64,000 nt of DNA from Oasisia sp. SBJ-2009. Its lineage: Eukaryota > Annelida > Polychaeta > Sabellida > Siboglinidae. A model generated the notes under the pieces. It was not told the origin of the DNA, ran no database searches, and saw only the letters and a list, made by a program, of their open reading frames with translations. Where the stretch lies: assembly GCA_964017155.1 (NCBI GenBank), contig OZ024867.1, positions 21,218,780-21,282,779 of the forward strand. The letters are read 5' to 3'. Positions 20,400-31,758 of this stretch are shown here, in pieces (position 1 is the first letter of the stretch; each line of letters starts with the position of its first letter). The translations under genes and the position numbers were made by a program.

Positions 20400-21475
20400 C
20401 ACCTGTGGCCGCAGCTCAAGTGGCAAAGTGGACACGCAGAAATCCACTCCTGTTGTAAAGTTCGTCCAGCAAGGATGGCCAGATTCACTGGGCGAGGTGT
20501 ATGCAATGTACTTCCGGCGGAAGGAAGATTTATCAGTTTAAGCATAGGAGTGGCCAGGACAGCCGTGGCATAGAATACATGTAGACTATGCTTGAGCTAT
20601 GGACGGTAAGATGATGTTTGCCATAGTAGATGCGCACAGCAAATACATCGTTGCGCATATCGTGAACGCAGCCACATCCAGTGCGACAATCACAAAGCTG
20701 AGGCAGACGTTCGTCAGTTTAAAAGCGGTGAGTTTGAAGTATTCTGTAGATTGAATGGCGTACGATAGGTTACATCAGCGCCATTCAGACCAGCCAGCAA
20801 TGGAGCGGCGGAACGCACAGTTCAGACGGTCAATGGGGGGGGGGGGGGACGGAGCAAAACGGAAGGCAAAGATACGGAGACGCGGCTGTACCGTCTTTTG
20901 CTGCATTACCGTGTTAAATACCTAAAGGAATAACGTACCAACCGCCATCAGAGCTACTGATGGGGCGTAAACCCAGAACCCGCATGAACTTAGTACAGCC
21001 AGACATCAAAGATACAGTGTTGTGAAAGCAAGGCAAGGAATGTGGCAGTCATACGCCGAGTACGGATTACACGTTCTGTGCTGGCGACGCTATGTGGGCG
21101 ATGAACTTCGTGGATACCCCAAAGTGGCAGTCAGGAGTCCAACAAGAGAAATCAGGGTCAGTGTCATACACAGTGAGAATGGCTGATGGACGTGTGTGGA
21201 GATGGCACTGCGACCACTTGCGTAAACGTCTGCCTGTGGAGACTGAGGGAACGGAGCCTGATCAACGGCGCCAACTGCAGCAACCCGTTCAGCTACCTCA
21301 GCCACCACCAAACCGTAGAGCACCAAACGAGGAAAAACAACCAGAGGAGAAACGAACTGTCGATACTAACACCGAAGTGCGCAGTGACAAAGATGTACTC
21401 ATTACTCCTGGTGCCGGTGACACTCGTCCAGTGCGTATCCGGAAACCGCCGGATAGACTGATATTTTCAAAATGA
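20400..21475 (+). pseudogene. Ty3/gypsy integrase and C-terminal tail
   Basis: A frame with WHRIHVDYA (about 20565), then MMFAIVDAHSKYIVAHIV and TSSATITKLRQTF, is the integrase catalytic core with its first Asp in HVDY. After a poly-G tract at about 20836 that shifts the frame comes LLMGRKPRTRMNLV. The open segment 21092-21475 contains WAMNFVDTPKWQSGV, GSVSYTVRMADGRVW and HCDHLRKRL, the chromodomain-free integrase C-terminal barrel, and ends with a proline/charged tail and VRIRKPPDRL. The last 127 codons are open, but the body is broken by stops and frameshifts. Confidence 0.8.
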
Positions 21476-21745
21476 ATTGTGCCGGTGTAGAACTTGAATG
21501 AACACTTAATGTTAGTTGTTGTTCTTCAAGAAAAGCTATGATAGCGTTTAGATTTAATTTTCATTTACGCGATGTAGTAGTGAGGCAAGCGTGCATGGAT
21601 ATATTATGATGGCGTTCAAATTATGTTTTTGTTATGCGCAATAGTAATTACAAAAGTTGCACAGATATTTTACATTAGTTACGATTTAGTTATGACGTCA
21701 TTGCTGATGTTCTACTATGATTGCATATAATGATGCTTAGAACTA

Positions 21746-21960
21746 AAGGAGGGAGATGACATATATCCAATGAAATATATCCATAATTAAAACGTAGTAG
21801 CGCCGCATACATGCATAGTGATATGGCAGTAGTCATAGTGACTAGACCCGCCCCTTGGCCTTACTGTTAACTAGCATAGTCGAGAGCGCCTGCGCAGTGG
21901 ATGCAGCAAGCTACGAGCAGCCATCGTGAATGTACAGTTAAATATGAATTAACCTTTTAT
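21746..21960 (+). other. Polypurine tract and probable 3' LTR start
   Basis: AAAGGAGGGAGA at 21746-21757 resembles the polypurine tract that precedes a 3' LTR. The LTR would start at TGACATATATCC just after it. No matching 5' LTR is visible upstream of 17464, so its end cannot be defined. 21480-21745 holds no gene. Confidence 0.45.
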
Positions 21961-22430
21961 ATGCTGAGTTCAAAATGTAGTAATACACGACATAACAGAA
22001 TGTTTCGAAAAGAGCTGCATGAAGGCCGGTCACCAGTTTGTGTCCAGTTGTCAGGCTTGGTCACTTGTGGTCTCTAAACTCCCACTGGTCAGATACAGAA
22101 GCTCCGGTTCCATTTGGGTTGTGTCATTACATGCGGTCGTGAAGATAGATTCACATGTGCATCATCACAATTTACCATTAACAGATTACATGATAACACA
22201 TAGATCCTTGGGAGAATTGTTCCGAACAAATGTAATAAGAAATAATTGCTTGTCAAGCATCATGTGTTCAGCGAACGAAATATAAAACTGTATTTTGCGT
22301 GTCCAGCAGTGTCCAGCGTCATAGGTTGTTAACCATTAAATAATATGTGTGTAGAAGCAATACGCTGTCGACAATATCTTATTTTGGAATTATTACCAAA
22401 TTACTCATTATTGATATTCAATGAGTACAT
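21961..22430. other. No gene seen
   Basis: No supported coding sequence. A plus-strand frame at 22019-22285 has no recognisable domain, splice context or repeats. Confidence 0.4.
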
Positions 22431-22434
22431 GTAT

Positions 22435-22436
22435 AC

Positions 22437-22525
<89 letters not shown>
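22435..22525 (+). repeat. (TA)n microsatellite with (AC)n insert
   Basis: It abuts the left end of the TIR element at 22528. Confidence 0.95.
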
Positions 22526-22526
<1 letters not shown>

Positions 22527-22527
22527 T

Positions 22528-23330
22528 CCTAAAGGCAGCTTATGTCGACCGATTATGCATATATGACCGGCTTATGTAGACCGCTGTCTTATGTAGACCA
22601 GAACTGGTCTACATAAAGATTCGACGCGTTATTTCACAACTAACACAATTGAATTGAGCAGTACCATTGCTTGTGCACACAGTTCATATGACAGTGAAGT
22701 ACTGTGCGTAATCCATTTTTAAATGAACAACATCTTAAGTGGTCTTGAGCATGTTTTCTCCAGCGCCGTGCATATTTTTGAGTATATTGTGTGCCGGGTT
22801 ATGTGTACCGGGTCAAAGTTCTTATAAATCTATATTTATGGTATATACTGAACGAAGGGTTGGAGTTTCGTGTGCAGTGTATGATAGGCTTCATACTGAT
22901 GCAAAAGACTATATTAGTATGTGTAAATTAGTAAAACTTGCATTTTGTCTTTGTTGCAAACATACATTCCCTGATAAAACATACTTTTGATGGTATTTGG
23001 ATTCGACTTAATTTACATTTCGTAACAGTCTTTTACTGATTCTAGACTCGGCGGTCTACCGCAAAAAGGCTAAAGAAATATAGGCAGCTTCCGGCGTTCC
23101 ACCGGTCTACATAAATCGGCATCTATGGATACGCGGTTTTATGTAGACCGATTTCTTTTGCATATACCTTATTTATTGAAATATTTTGATGAACTTTCAT
23201 TATGTGTTAAACATTAGTATTAGAAACAATGTTCCAGTTTAAATCTTTGGAAAATGTATTAAATAAAAAAATATGCCTGGTCTATATTAGCCGGACCTCT
23301 AGGCACTGGTCGACTTAAGCTGCCTTTAGG
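22528..23330. mobile_element. TIR element (803 bp) within TA repeats
   Basis: CCTAAAGGCAGCTTATGTCG at 22528 is matched in inverse by CGACTTAAGCTGCCTTTAGG ending at 23330. Subterminal copies of TTATGTAGACC occur at 22572, 22589, 22606 (inverted), 23104 (inverted) and 23139. (TA)n runs flank both ends, which suggests insertion into a TA microsatellite. A frame at 22739-22990 inside is unrecognised and probably incidental. Superfamily unassigned. Confidence 0.75.
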
Positions 23331-23332
23331 CT

Positions 23333-23338
23333 TATATA

Positions 23339-23403
<65 letters not shown>
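23333..23403 (+). repeat. (TA)n microsatellite
   Basis: The right-hand TA run next to the TIR element. Confidence 0.95.
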
Positions 23404-23406
<3 letters not shown>

Positions 23407-24440
23407 TGTATTAGTTGTGTACCTAAAGTGTTGTCGTTCAATTTGATAATCAAAATACCCAGAAATGCTTAGTCCGTAATTTTGAATTATATATCACGTT
23501 GCACAATACAAGTTCAGAATAGGGAGTATTGTTGATGCAGGTGCTTGTTTACAATTGTGTGAGTACTTGTTTTGTAATTTCTTAAGAACTATAACGATTG
23601 TGTTCAATTAAAGCTACATTGCGTGTCCAGCGTAATAAGTGTAACGCAGTATTTTAGGTCACAGTTACCTACTATCGATTCTTGAATGTCTGTGACAGTT
23701 GTCAATGATAAAAATATAACTGATAATTCCACATAAAGAAATGCCCTTCCGAAAAAGAACAGTGTACAAAAATTATCAGCGTAGTAGCAACGACCATAAA
23801 CCATGTTTCCAAGTCAAATGAAATCGTATAACTCTTAATTCTTATTAAATTGCATGTACACTAAATGATCGAAGAATATTTTTCACTACATGTTTATTTA
23901 AAACTACTCAAATGGTAAGCAATTGTGTAATTTATAGTCGATGACGCTGGACATGCGATAACATCACGTTTGACTTCGGGTGACAGACATACCAAAAGTA
24001 GCAAACACTACATTGAACTGTTAATGGGACATATGCCTCAATATATGACCAATGTGAAAATAAAACTTTATTTAATTTTTGGACCTGCTAAAACCCAATT
24101 GTACATTTTCGGGACTTTAACTCTACTGCATTTCCGGTTAAATTATTACGCCACCAGTAAAATGTTATATTAACATGTAAAGTAGGTGTAATGGGGGCAC
24201 TGACACTAATGTTATGTCATCTAAAGTGAATGCGGATATAAGGAAATATATATCGGTCAAACCACATAAAACATAATTACAAGCAGATCAAAGGGGAAAC
24301 ACTTGTAGTTTATTCCATCTCAGTGACGGGCCACAGCAAATCAATAATTAATATACAATCTTATATATGTTCCACTTTGACACCACTCGATACGTGCGTT
24401 GGATATAGTTCAGTCAATGTCCGTCTGGCTCTGTGTGTGT
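23404..24440. other. No gene seen
   Basis: AT-rich; nothing recognised on either strand. Confidence 0.5.
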
Positions 24441-24447
24441 GAGGGGG

Positions 24448-24740
24448 GGGGCGGTGGTCGCGCGGTAGAGCGCCGGACTGTCAATCGGTGGTTCAATCCC
24501 ACCTACCGCTGTTTCGAAATGTCGTTCACCCCACATTTGCCTGTGTCTTTCGGAAGAGACACCAAAAGCCAGTGGTCCCTTCTACCTGGTGTCTATCTCA
24601 GGGGAAGTCAAATACTCCACACAGGGGGTAAATGTGTAATCTGTAGTGGACTCACAACTTCTCGTTGGAATGTATACGCCCTGTAAAGGGCCCCGTCCAG
24701 TATGTGGGAGAGAAACTAACGTTCTGTATAAAGTCATGAA
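24448..24740 (+). mobile_element. tRNA-derived SINE copy 2
   Basis: The head contains a polymerase III A-box-like GGTGGTCGCGCGGTAGAGCG and, about 25 bases on, a B-box GGTTCAATCCC, as in a tRNA-derived promoter. The body shares GTTTCGAAATGTCG, CCCCACATTTGCCTGTG and CTTTCGGAAGAGAC with the copy at 8541. It ends near GGGCCCCGTCCAGTATG with an AT-rich tail. It does not fold as an intact tRNA and is annotated as a SINE, not a tRNA gene. Confidence 0.75.
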
Positions 24741-24744
24741 AGTA

Positions 24745-26100
24745 CACACAGTTCATTTAAAGAACCATATGTCGCTGTATTTCATCAACACGTTCCTTGG
24801 CTGACGCTTGAGACGATATTCACAGATCTCGGCACGAAATGTTCGAAATACGATGGGGGGAGACAACGGCTGTGAGGGTGAGGCTGGACGGTGGCGGTCG
24901 GCAGACTGCGAAAGATCGAAAGGTCGAGGTGGAGAGACGCCGACACGTTGTGGTGTTGAGGCCGGTCTACAACACGTCACAATGAACAGTCATTAATGTC
25001 CTGACTCGTCAAATGTGTGACATGTCTTGTCACGGCGAATACCAAATGTACATCATTAAGATAAGTGCAACACAAAGATGGTTGGTGATGACGTAGAGTG
25101 GTGACGTCGTTAACAGCGAGGCGGTGATTACAGCTTTGTTTGCGGGTGGAAAATTAAAACAGGTATTAATTGTTAAGCAACTGTAATTTAAAAGATAGTA
25201 GCCTCACGTACCGTACTGACCATTTGAAAAGAACATTAAAATAACTACTAGCTTCAATCAAGCATGGAAACATCAATTTTAGGGGATAAACATTACGCGC
25301 AACAGCGAATCAGCTTTTGTTTGATACAATATCGGCGTTCCATCACAACAACATGTATTATCGCCATGGAACTTGAAAAAGTGTCGCATTGCTTTATTTG
25401 TGTCCGCGCGAACTAAAAATATAAAGTAAGTTGACATTAAATGTGTATTAAACTGTGATATGATTAAACTATATATGTCATTTGTTATATATCGACACGA
25501 CAAGGGCGTGTTTTGTTGTCTTTTCAGTTCAGTCACAGACAAAGTCACAGAAAGTTTACAAAGTCTGAGACTGTTTGGACAAATTAACAAATATTTAGCC
25601 ACTAAAATGTGGAATGTACATCGTCTAATTAACTGGAAACATTACGAAATAATAATATTAGTTAATATTTAATAATAAGAACAAACACAGAACAACATAC
25701 GACTGTGACTGTGTCTACGTTGACACTGTCACTGACATTGTCATTCGCTGGTTTCAAATAACGACCGTGTCACATTTGGGACGACCCCTCAATGAGTAAA
25801 TATGTTCAACGTGAAAAAGTTAACATTTATCGACCCGAATATGTCGTCAAAGTTTGTTTCTACAAAACGTCCTTTACACAAATGTCAACTGTCACCACTG
25901 AAGTGCGCACAACTGATGTATGTGATGCGTTGGACAATGCGAGACTCGACACCGGCGACACGTCGTGTTTACCCCATCACAGGGGTGAATCTCGTTGCCC
26001 CCGGCGACACGGGTGAGAGGGCGTGGTGACGTGACGAGATGGAGTTGTGACGAGGCGGTGTGACTGTGACAGGTGTGAATGAGGTGTTTACCTGGGACGG
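24745..26100. other. 3' flank of the HEPN-NACHT-LRR gene, no gene seen
   Basis: This lies downstream of the receptor gene's stop codon on its strand. A minus-strand AATAAA (plus-strand TTTATT at about 25391) is a possible polyadenylation signal about 0.7 kb past the stop. 25680-26090 is rich in GTGAC/GTCAC words. Confidence 0.35.
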
Positions 26101-26105
26101 CGGAG

Positions 26106-26397
26106 TCAGTGACTCTCAGACGCGGCCTCAAGTAGACCACGTAGTCCGGCTCGTGTCCAGTCTATGAGCCCTTGTATCACGGCCACGTCATACTGCCACC
26201 GCCACATGTCACTGGCCTCGTCGTACGACGTCTCCCTCCTCATCGTGGCTCCATCCCTCCACGGGACGACCCTGTCCGGGTGACGTGACGTCACTCGGGC
26301 CAGGCCCGTCTCATAGACAGTCAACTGACGCTGCAGGCCCTGGACGTCGTCGGTGTAGAGTGACACTGACTGTCCCGGCGGTCGTTGGACGTCGACC
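26106..26397 (-). CDS. HEPN-NACHT-LRR gene, exon 9 (C terminus and stop)
   Basis: The terminal exon follows a TTGTTGTAG acceptor. One nucleotide completes a Gly codon with exon 8 and 96 sense codons plus TGA follow. The tail is not leucine-rich-repeat like: it is charged and aromatic, with QLTVYETGLARVTSRH and DMWRWQYDVAVIQGLIDW. No known domain was recognised. Phase agrees with exon 8, and adding this exon makes the whole coding sequence an exact multiple of three (3,834 nt). A second frame here with DYVVYLRPRLRVTDSAVPG is open only downstream of a TAG and was not chosen. Confidence 0.65.
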
Positions 26398-26646
26398 CTA
26401 CAACAAGACACACGACATCTACAGCGACTGTCACCTCCGTCCACCTCTCTCTACGACGGCGTGACAATGTGACACACTGAGGTGACAACGACCGACTGTC
26501 AGTTGACAGAGGTTCGGGTCCACCCGCGGCCCTTGCGACTATTCACCCTGAGTTGACGGCATCTACCCTGCGTCTGTAAACCCCCGAGTGGGGTGTGTAT
26601 TAGACTTGGAGATGGTAAACAACAAACCCTCTGTGCTGCTACTCAC

Positions 26647-26730
26647 CCCGGCAGCCACAGTCGGGGGGTGGCACGTGCCGCTGTCCTCACCCTGTCTCCG
26701 CCCGCCTCAGTCACGTAGTTGTTGTACAGC
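26647..26730 (-). CDS. HEPN-NACHT-LRR gene, exon 8 (LRR, 84 bp)
   Basis: Exactly 84 bp between GGTTGTAG and GTGAGT, phase 2 at both ends, encoding one 28-residue repeat. Joined to exon 7 it starts TLYNNYVTEAGGDRV, with the LxxN core of an LRR. The second half (ARATPRLWLPG) is a poorer match to the helical side, with prolines, so this may be a capping repeat. Confidence 0.75.
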
Positions 26731-26936
26731 CTACAACCGACAGATGCATCAGTGATTAGGGCAAAGTTCATCGTAAAGACCCTGTCACGTGACCACGACA
26801 GTTTACTGACGTCAGAATGTGTCAACAAAACATTAACTAACTCATCAACAACTACACGAGTGAGACATGATATGGGGTAATTACCCGGGTGTGAGTGAGA
26901 CTGTGTGTTATAAAGACCCCGGCCCAGACAACGTAC

Positions 26937-27020
26937 GTGAGTTCACTCATCCGCGGCAGTTCTGTCGCCATTGTAGTGACTGTCACGGCGCCGTCGTCGC
27001 CGAGGTCGTTGGCGGCCAAC
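26937..27020 (-). CDS. HEPN-NACHT-LRR gene, exon 7 (LRR, 84 bp)
   Basis: 84 bp between TGTTGACAG and GTACGT, phase 2-2. With the two bases of exon 6 it reads GLAANDLGDDGAV on the strand side and TTMATELPRMSELT on the helix side, an RI-type leucine-rich repeat. Length and phase are identical to exons 6 and 8, as expected for exon duplication. Confidence 0.85.
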
Positions 27021-27314
27021 CTGTCAACAGTAGATCGTGTGACACTGATACACTGGACACAGTGTGACAAACGACAGGACACGACGCAAGACTCGATGTC
27101 ACCAACTGGTGGTGTTTTGTGCACGGGTAGTTACGTACGTGTGGATGTTAGTGCGTGTGTATGTGCGACATTGACTAATGAGTGAGCACGGGTTGATGAC
27201 GTGTAATAAAGTGCGTGCGTGTGACAGAATACGCATGAGTTATTACGTGTATGCGTGCGTGTGCGTACGTGTGTCAGTGCGTGTGTTAGTGCGTGTGTAG
27301 ACTTCACTACGTAC

Positions 27315-27398
27315 CCTAACACTTCCAGGTGTGTCATGCAGGTGACAGCGGTGACAAGTCCGGCCACGTCGCTGTCGTCGAGTCCACACCAGCCGAGG
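27315..27398 (-). CDS. HEPN-NACHT-LRR gene, exon 6 (LRR, 84 bp)
   Basis: 84 bp between GTCCAACAG and GTACGT, phase 2-2. It reads LGWCGLDDSDVAGLV, then TCMTHLEVLG, the best LRR match in the gene (xLxLxxCxLxDxxVxxL). It also splices in phase directly to the NACHT exon, so alternative skipping of exons 4 and 5 would keep the frame. Confidence 0.87.
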
Positions 27399-27638
27399 CT
27401 GTTGGACACAAACACAACTGATTATTTCAAATGTCAACACTCGCGAGTTAACAAACTAGTGTCATCTCTGTCAACGTGTCACCTGCCAACACTTTCACGG
27501 CGAATCACGACAGTTGTCTTACACTTTGACATTATCACTCGTGTGACAACATTCCGATATGTGTTTGTGCTGTATAAAGTGTGTCATATAAACGACGTGA
27601 CTCGAGGTGACAAGTCACAGACATTGTCAACAACTTAC

Positions 27639-27710
27639 GTTAACGTCTTCATCGCCGTCAACCCGGCGAGAGACGCCAGCGACACGCCGTGCAGTAGGCC
27701 GGGGTTGAAC
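27639..27710 (-). CDS. HEPN-NACHT-LRR gene, exon 5 (short LRR, 72 bp)
   Basis: 72 bp between TTAGTCTCAG and GTAAGT, phase 2-2. It reads FNPGLLHGVSLASLAGL and MKTLT, a repeat four residues shorter than its neighbours, with the loop side compressed. Both splice sites are strong and the frame joins exons 4 and 6 without a stop. Confidence 0.75.
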
Positions 27711-28084
27711 CTGAGACTAATGTAACAAACAACACGTGTAGATTAGACATTTCACAGGTCACGACACATCAAATGTCAACTAACTCGACATTGTCACTTC
27801 ACACGGACGTGGACAAAGCAACAAGGACAAAGTTTTCTGGCGATAATATGTTTTGTTGCGACAGACGCTGAGTTTTGTAACAATGTCTAAACCACACATT
27901 CGCTGTTGCACTTTATGTTTTCCTTCTAAAATTACTGTTTCGTTGTATAATAAAAATAAAACATATAACTGTAGTTTTGTCGACAACAACGATAACAATA
28001 TTTATTGCAGTATATGAAGTGATTTATTTTAAGTTGCATTTATTTTATTTACCAATTGTACGCGTTAATTTCCATAACTTATAC

Positions 28085-28171
28085 CTTAACACTGTCAATG
28101 TTCCGAGGGTACCGATGGCAGCCAACAATGGTCCAAGCTCGTTCCCCTGCCTTAGGCCACATCTTTCCAAG
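28085..28171 (-). CDS. HEPN-NACHT-LRR gene, exon 4 (LRR, 87 bp)
   Basis: 87 bp between CTTTTTCAG and GTATAAG, phase 2-2, one codon longer than the 84-bp type. It reads LERCGLRQGNELGPLLAAIG and LTVLR, with the strand and helix halves of an RI-type repeat. It is the first LRR exon after the 9.1-kb intron that separates it from the NACHT exon. Confidence 0.82.
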
Positions 28172-28458
28172 CTGAAAAAGAGTATATTTATTAAAATATA
28201 CGTCACATAAATTATGTATTTACAAAAGTATTTCATAACATTAATGTGATCTTAGTAAAGATAATAATAACATTAATGACAAATGTCCTGTATTTCATGA
28301 AACGAATTGTATAACATTCCGCATTTTACAATTTCAACCATACATCTCATATTATTATTAATTCAGTGTAATTATTTAAACAATCATAAACTATAACTAA
28401 GCTGATAATATATGATATTTGTAACTTGAATGTCAAAGATGATACAAACACACACACA

Positions 28459-28476
28459 TAAAATTATATATATACA

Positions 28477-28550
<74 letters not shown>

Positions 28551-28552
28551 CA
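28459..28552 (+). repeat. (TA)n microsatellite
   Basis: About 95 bp of TA with TACATA and TGTATA interruptions. Confidence 0.95.
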
Positions 28553-28918
28553 TAATATATAATATGCACATGTATATTGTGTTTTATATGCAGTAGAAGC
28601 ACATATACATGTATACGTGTAACGGCTAATTTTGGTGCTAGGTAAAACCCAATGAACATATTGATGGACAAAGCCATCATCTCGCACTAGAGGCCGGACT
28701 GGTCTAGTGCATTTATTTACGTATAAAACCATCATTGCATGGAAGCAACGAAGAGAGAATTAAGCATATCAACAGAGGAATAGGGAAGCTCCAATATCGT
28801 GCTAACCATTGCATAAACAGTAACATACAATATTGTTAATATGTAGGTTGACTAGTGTAATAGTTTGTATTGGATTTGGAGTGATCGTAAGCCTAACCCA
28901 TGATGTGTATACTGGCCG

Positions 28919-29543
28919 GCCCGCGAGTCGAACACCCTAATCAAAACTTGCAGATTTTTACAAATATCTGAATAAATATTTGCAAAGTAGACCGATATTC
29001 AAAATCTAGAATACTTATTGTATTCCACTTGTGCAAATGAATTGTAAAAACATTGTATTTTGGCGAATTATTTACAAAAATATATATCGAGAGACGAAGT
29101 CGCGCGAACAAATTTCCGTGCCGCGAGTCGTAATGGTAACGCGGTGGTGGTAATAATTACAAGATTTACTCAAACTTAACCACATTCGGCATCCGAGATT
29201 GAACTCAGATGGCAAATCAACAAGGAAGCCTTCGACATATTGAGAATCCAACTCATATTATTATGTATATTCCGCCGTATTGAGTTATTTGTAGATGTTG
29301 TTTTTAAATACGCCACACTCCCCACAGGGACCATTACGCAACGGGGGCCGATGAGTACTTCGTGTAATATAAGTTGTTTATTTTGAAAATATATGTTCAC
29401 AAACATCATCTTTCATCTTTGTCAATGAGATTGTTTGTATAGATTCCAATTGTACATGTTGTGCGCATTGTGTGTTACATATGGCGGTAATTATAAGCGA
29501 TATCGCTTAAGTGTTCGACTCGCGGGCGTGTTCGACTCGCGGG
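28919..29543. mobile_element. Candidate TIR element (~625 bp)
   Basis: GCCCGCGAGTCGAACAC at 28919-28935 is perfectly inverted at 29511-29527 (GTGTTCGACTCGCGGGC). The right end carries a second tandem copy (29528-29543), and a partial CCGCGAGTCG stands at 29120. No target-site duplication could be fixed. AT-rich, non-coding interior. Confidence 0.55.
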
Positions 29544-30179
29544 TCATTGACTATACATGTCAATAGCAGAGTAATTATAATTAAAAACAGAACCCAAATT
29601 TGACCACCATAGCTAAACCTCTCAGGCTATCTGCACAGGTGTTGTAACCTGTATTTTTTCAACAAATTCAAAGTCATATGTGATGGACATTTTCTCGATT
29701 CTCTTTGCTAGCGACTGTCAGTTATATTATGATGCGACATATTTTCCTAAATACCTAAATAAAAACAACCGTTCTAATAATTTGTTTCAACTGCATAGAA
29801 CACATGTTTGTGGGGGAGTTATAATATTCTCTTATTACGGAAGGATTTTAAAACGCTTGTGTTAAAACTGCAAACAAACGATTTGTGCCCCGAATATTGC
29901 CAACGGCAACGGCAACGTCAACGGGAAACGCTAGTAAATGCAGTATGTTTTCGTTATTATTAAATTACTGTCAAAGTTAAACTTACCTATAAAACTACAC
30001 ATAGAACACAAAAAGCCGTTTATATTCAAGAATAAACAAACGAAAGGACAAATATTAACACATGCAAACTTGTATGTGTTAGGCCTATTCATTACAGAAA
30101 TCTAAAGACTAAAACTCGGTTGGCATGTTTTTAAAACCTACCTGGAATGTCTGATGCAATGTTATCCCCCTAAATATTA

Positions 30180-30590
30180 GTACCAGCGAAAAGTTATTAG
30201 CAACCTGATGGAAATATGCTTTCCTACTAAAGTTGTTACGAGGCATACGGCTGATAAACCATGGGTTACAGACTGGTTCAGAGACTTAGTTCGTAAACGA
30301 CAGCGAGCTCGCATGAGTGGTTATCTGACTCAAACAAAAATATTGCGTAATAAGGTCAACCGAGCCGCTTCGAAACTTAAGTATAATTTTTACCAAACAC
30401 AAATTGCAGCAATGCATGAATCGGGATCCCACGATTGGTGGAAGCATATGAAAACAATAATGGGACTTAAAACAAATGGCAACTCATGCATGCAAGGTCT
30501 AGCTAACAAAACAACGGATGGTGATTGTGGCTTACTGGCCAATACAATGAATGATTTCTTTGTGTCTGTGAGTGACCATTTCCTCGGTTA
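30180..30590 (+). mobile_element. CR1-like LINE, part 1 (pre-RT linker)
   Basis: An open frame of 127 codons (30208-30591) with VVTRHTADKPWVTDWF, LRNKVNRAASKLKYNFY and SGSHDWWKHMKTIMGL, the endonuclease-RT linker of one CR1/Jockey-superfamily family. The frame ends at the TTAA where the Mutator-like element is inserted. It continues at 35366, and the 3' third is at 35750. Confidence 0.8.
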
Positions 30591-30704
30591 AGGGGATGCA
30601 ATATGGTAAAATTGCCTTTTTGTTATTTCTTATGGTAGCTTGCTGACATTTTCAGAACTTAATTATATTTCAAAAGGAATGTGGATATTTAAAATATATT
30701 TTGG

Positions 30705-31680
30705 ACCCCCCTTTAGACCCTTATTGAGGCAGCCATTTTGAATTTCAGTGGCATCAGCTGAAATCCTAGATCTGCATAGCGCACAGGATAAATCCACTGT
30801 AACTTTGTGTATACATAGCTGACATACACCTGCATGTCATAACATATATTTTTATTTTCAGAATTTAGTTTTCATGATTTTATCAAATATTTCTTTCAAA
30901 ATATTGAATAATATTTGAACATTTTGTCACGTAGAATTTGTTTCTTATATTATTTTGTCAATTTATCTCTGGTATAACATGAGGAGCAGTATTATGGAGA
31001 AGTCCCGGAAATTGTAAATGTATTTGGTTGAGAAATAGCCGATATCTACGTAACAATAAAGGTCAGTTTGGTGAAATAACTGTATTGTAGAAAAACGACG
31101 TCAAAGTTTGTGAATATTTCAACAATTGTACGACACCAAATGTACACAGAGTCTTGAAATTACACACATGACCTATAAATTATGTTCTTTCAGGTGGTAT
31201 AAAGTACAACATAATAATTTTTGGATCCCCTTTAGACCCTTATCGGGACAGCCATTTTGAATTGCAGTGGCATCAGCTGAAATCCTAGATCTGCATAATG
31301 CACATGCTAAATCCACTGTAGCGTTGTGTATACATAGCTGACATACAACCTGTATGTCATAACAGAGATATTTTTATTATTACTTTCACAATTTGTTTTC
31401 TCATGATTTAAAAAAATATTTGTTTCAAAACATTGAATACTATTTTGTCAATTTCTCTGTTATAATATGGGGAGCAGTATTATGGAGAAGTTCCGAAAAA
31501 TGTAAATACATTTGGTTGAGAAATAGCCCAGATCTACGCAATAAGAGGAGTAAGTTTGGTGAAATAACTGTATTTGTGAACATTTCAACAATGAATTGTA
31601 CAAACAACAAATGTACACAGAGACTTGAAATTACACACATATCACTGAAAAGTAAAAACATCAAACACATTTTGTGAACC
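30705..31680 (+). repeat. Tandem ~515-bp duplication inside the transposon
   Basis: Two copies start at about 30705 and 31223. Both contain CCTTTAGACCCTTAT, AGCCATTTTGAATT, GGCATCAGCTGAAATCCTAG, GTATACATAGCTGACATACA and later GTACACAGAG(T/A)CTTGAAATTAC. They are diverged by scattered substitutions and small indels. Confidence 0.85.
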
Positions 31681-31758
31681 ATAAGTAAGTGTATTTTTTT
31701 AAACATTACTATTGTCATACTATTCGTGTTCATCAAGTTGGAAGTATATTATTCAAAT

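Noticed and set aside
24455..24520. Functional tRNA gene
   Set aside because: A- and B-box-like sequences are present but no full cloverleaf with matching acceptor stem is evident, and the sequence continues into a SINE body shared with 8541-8800.
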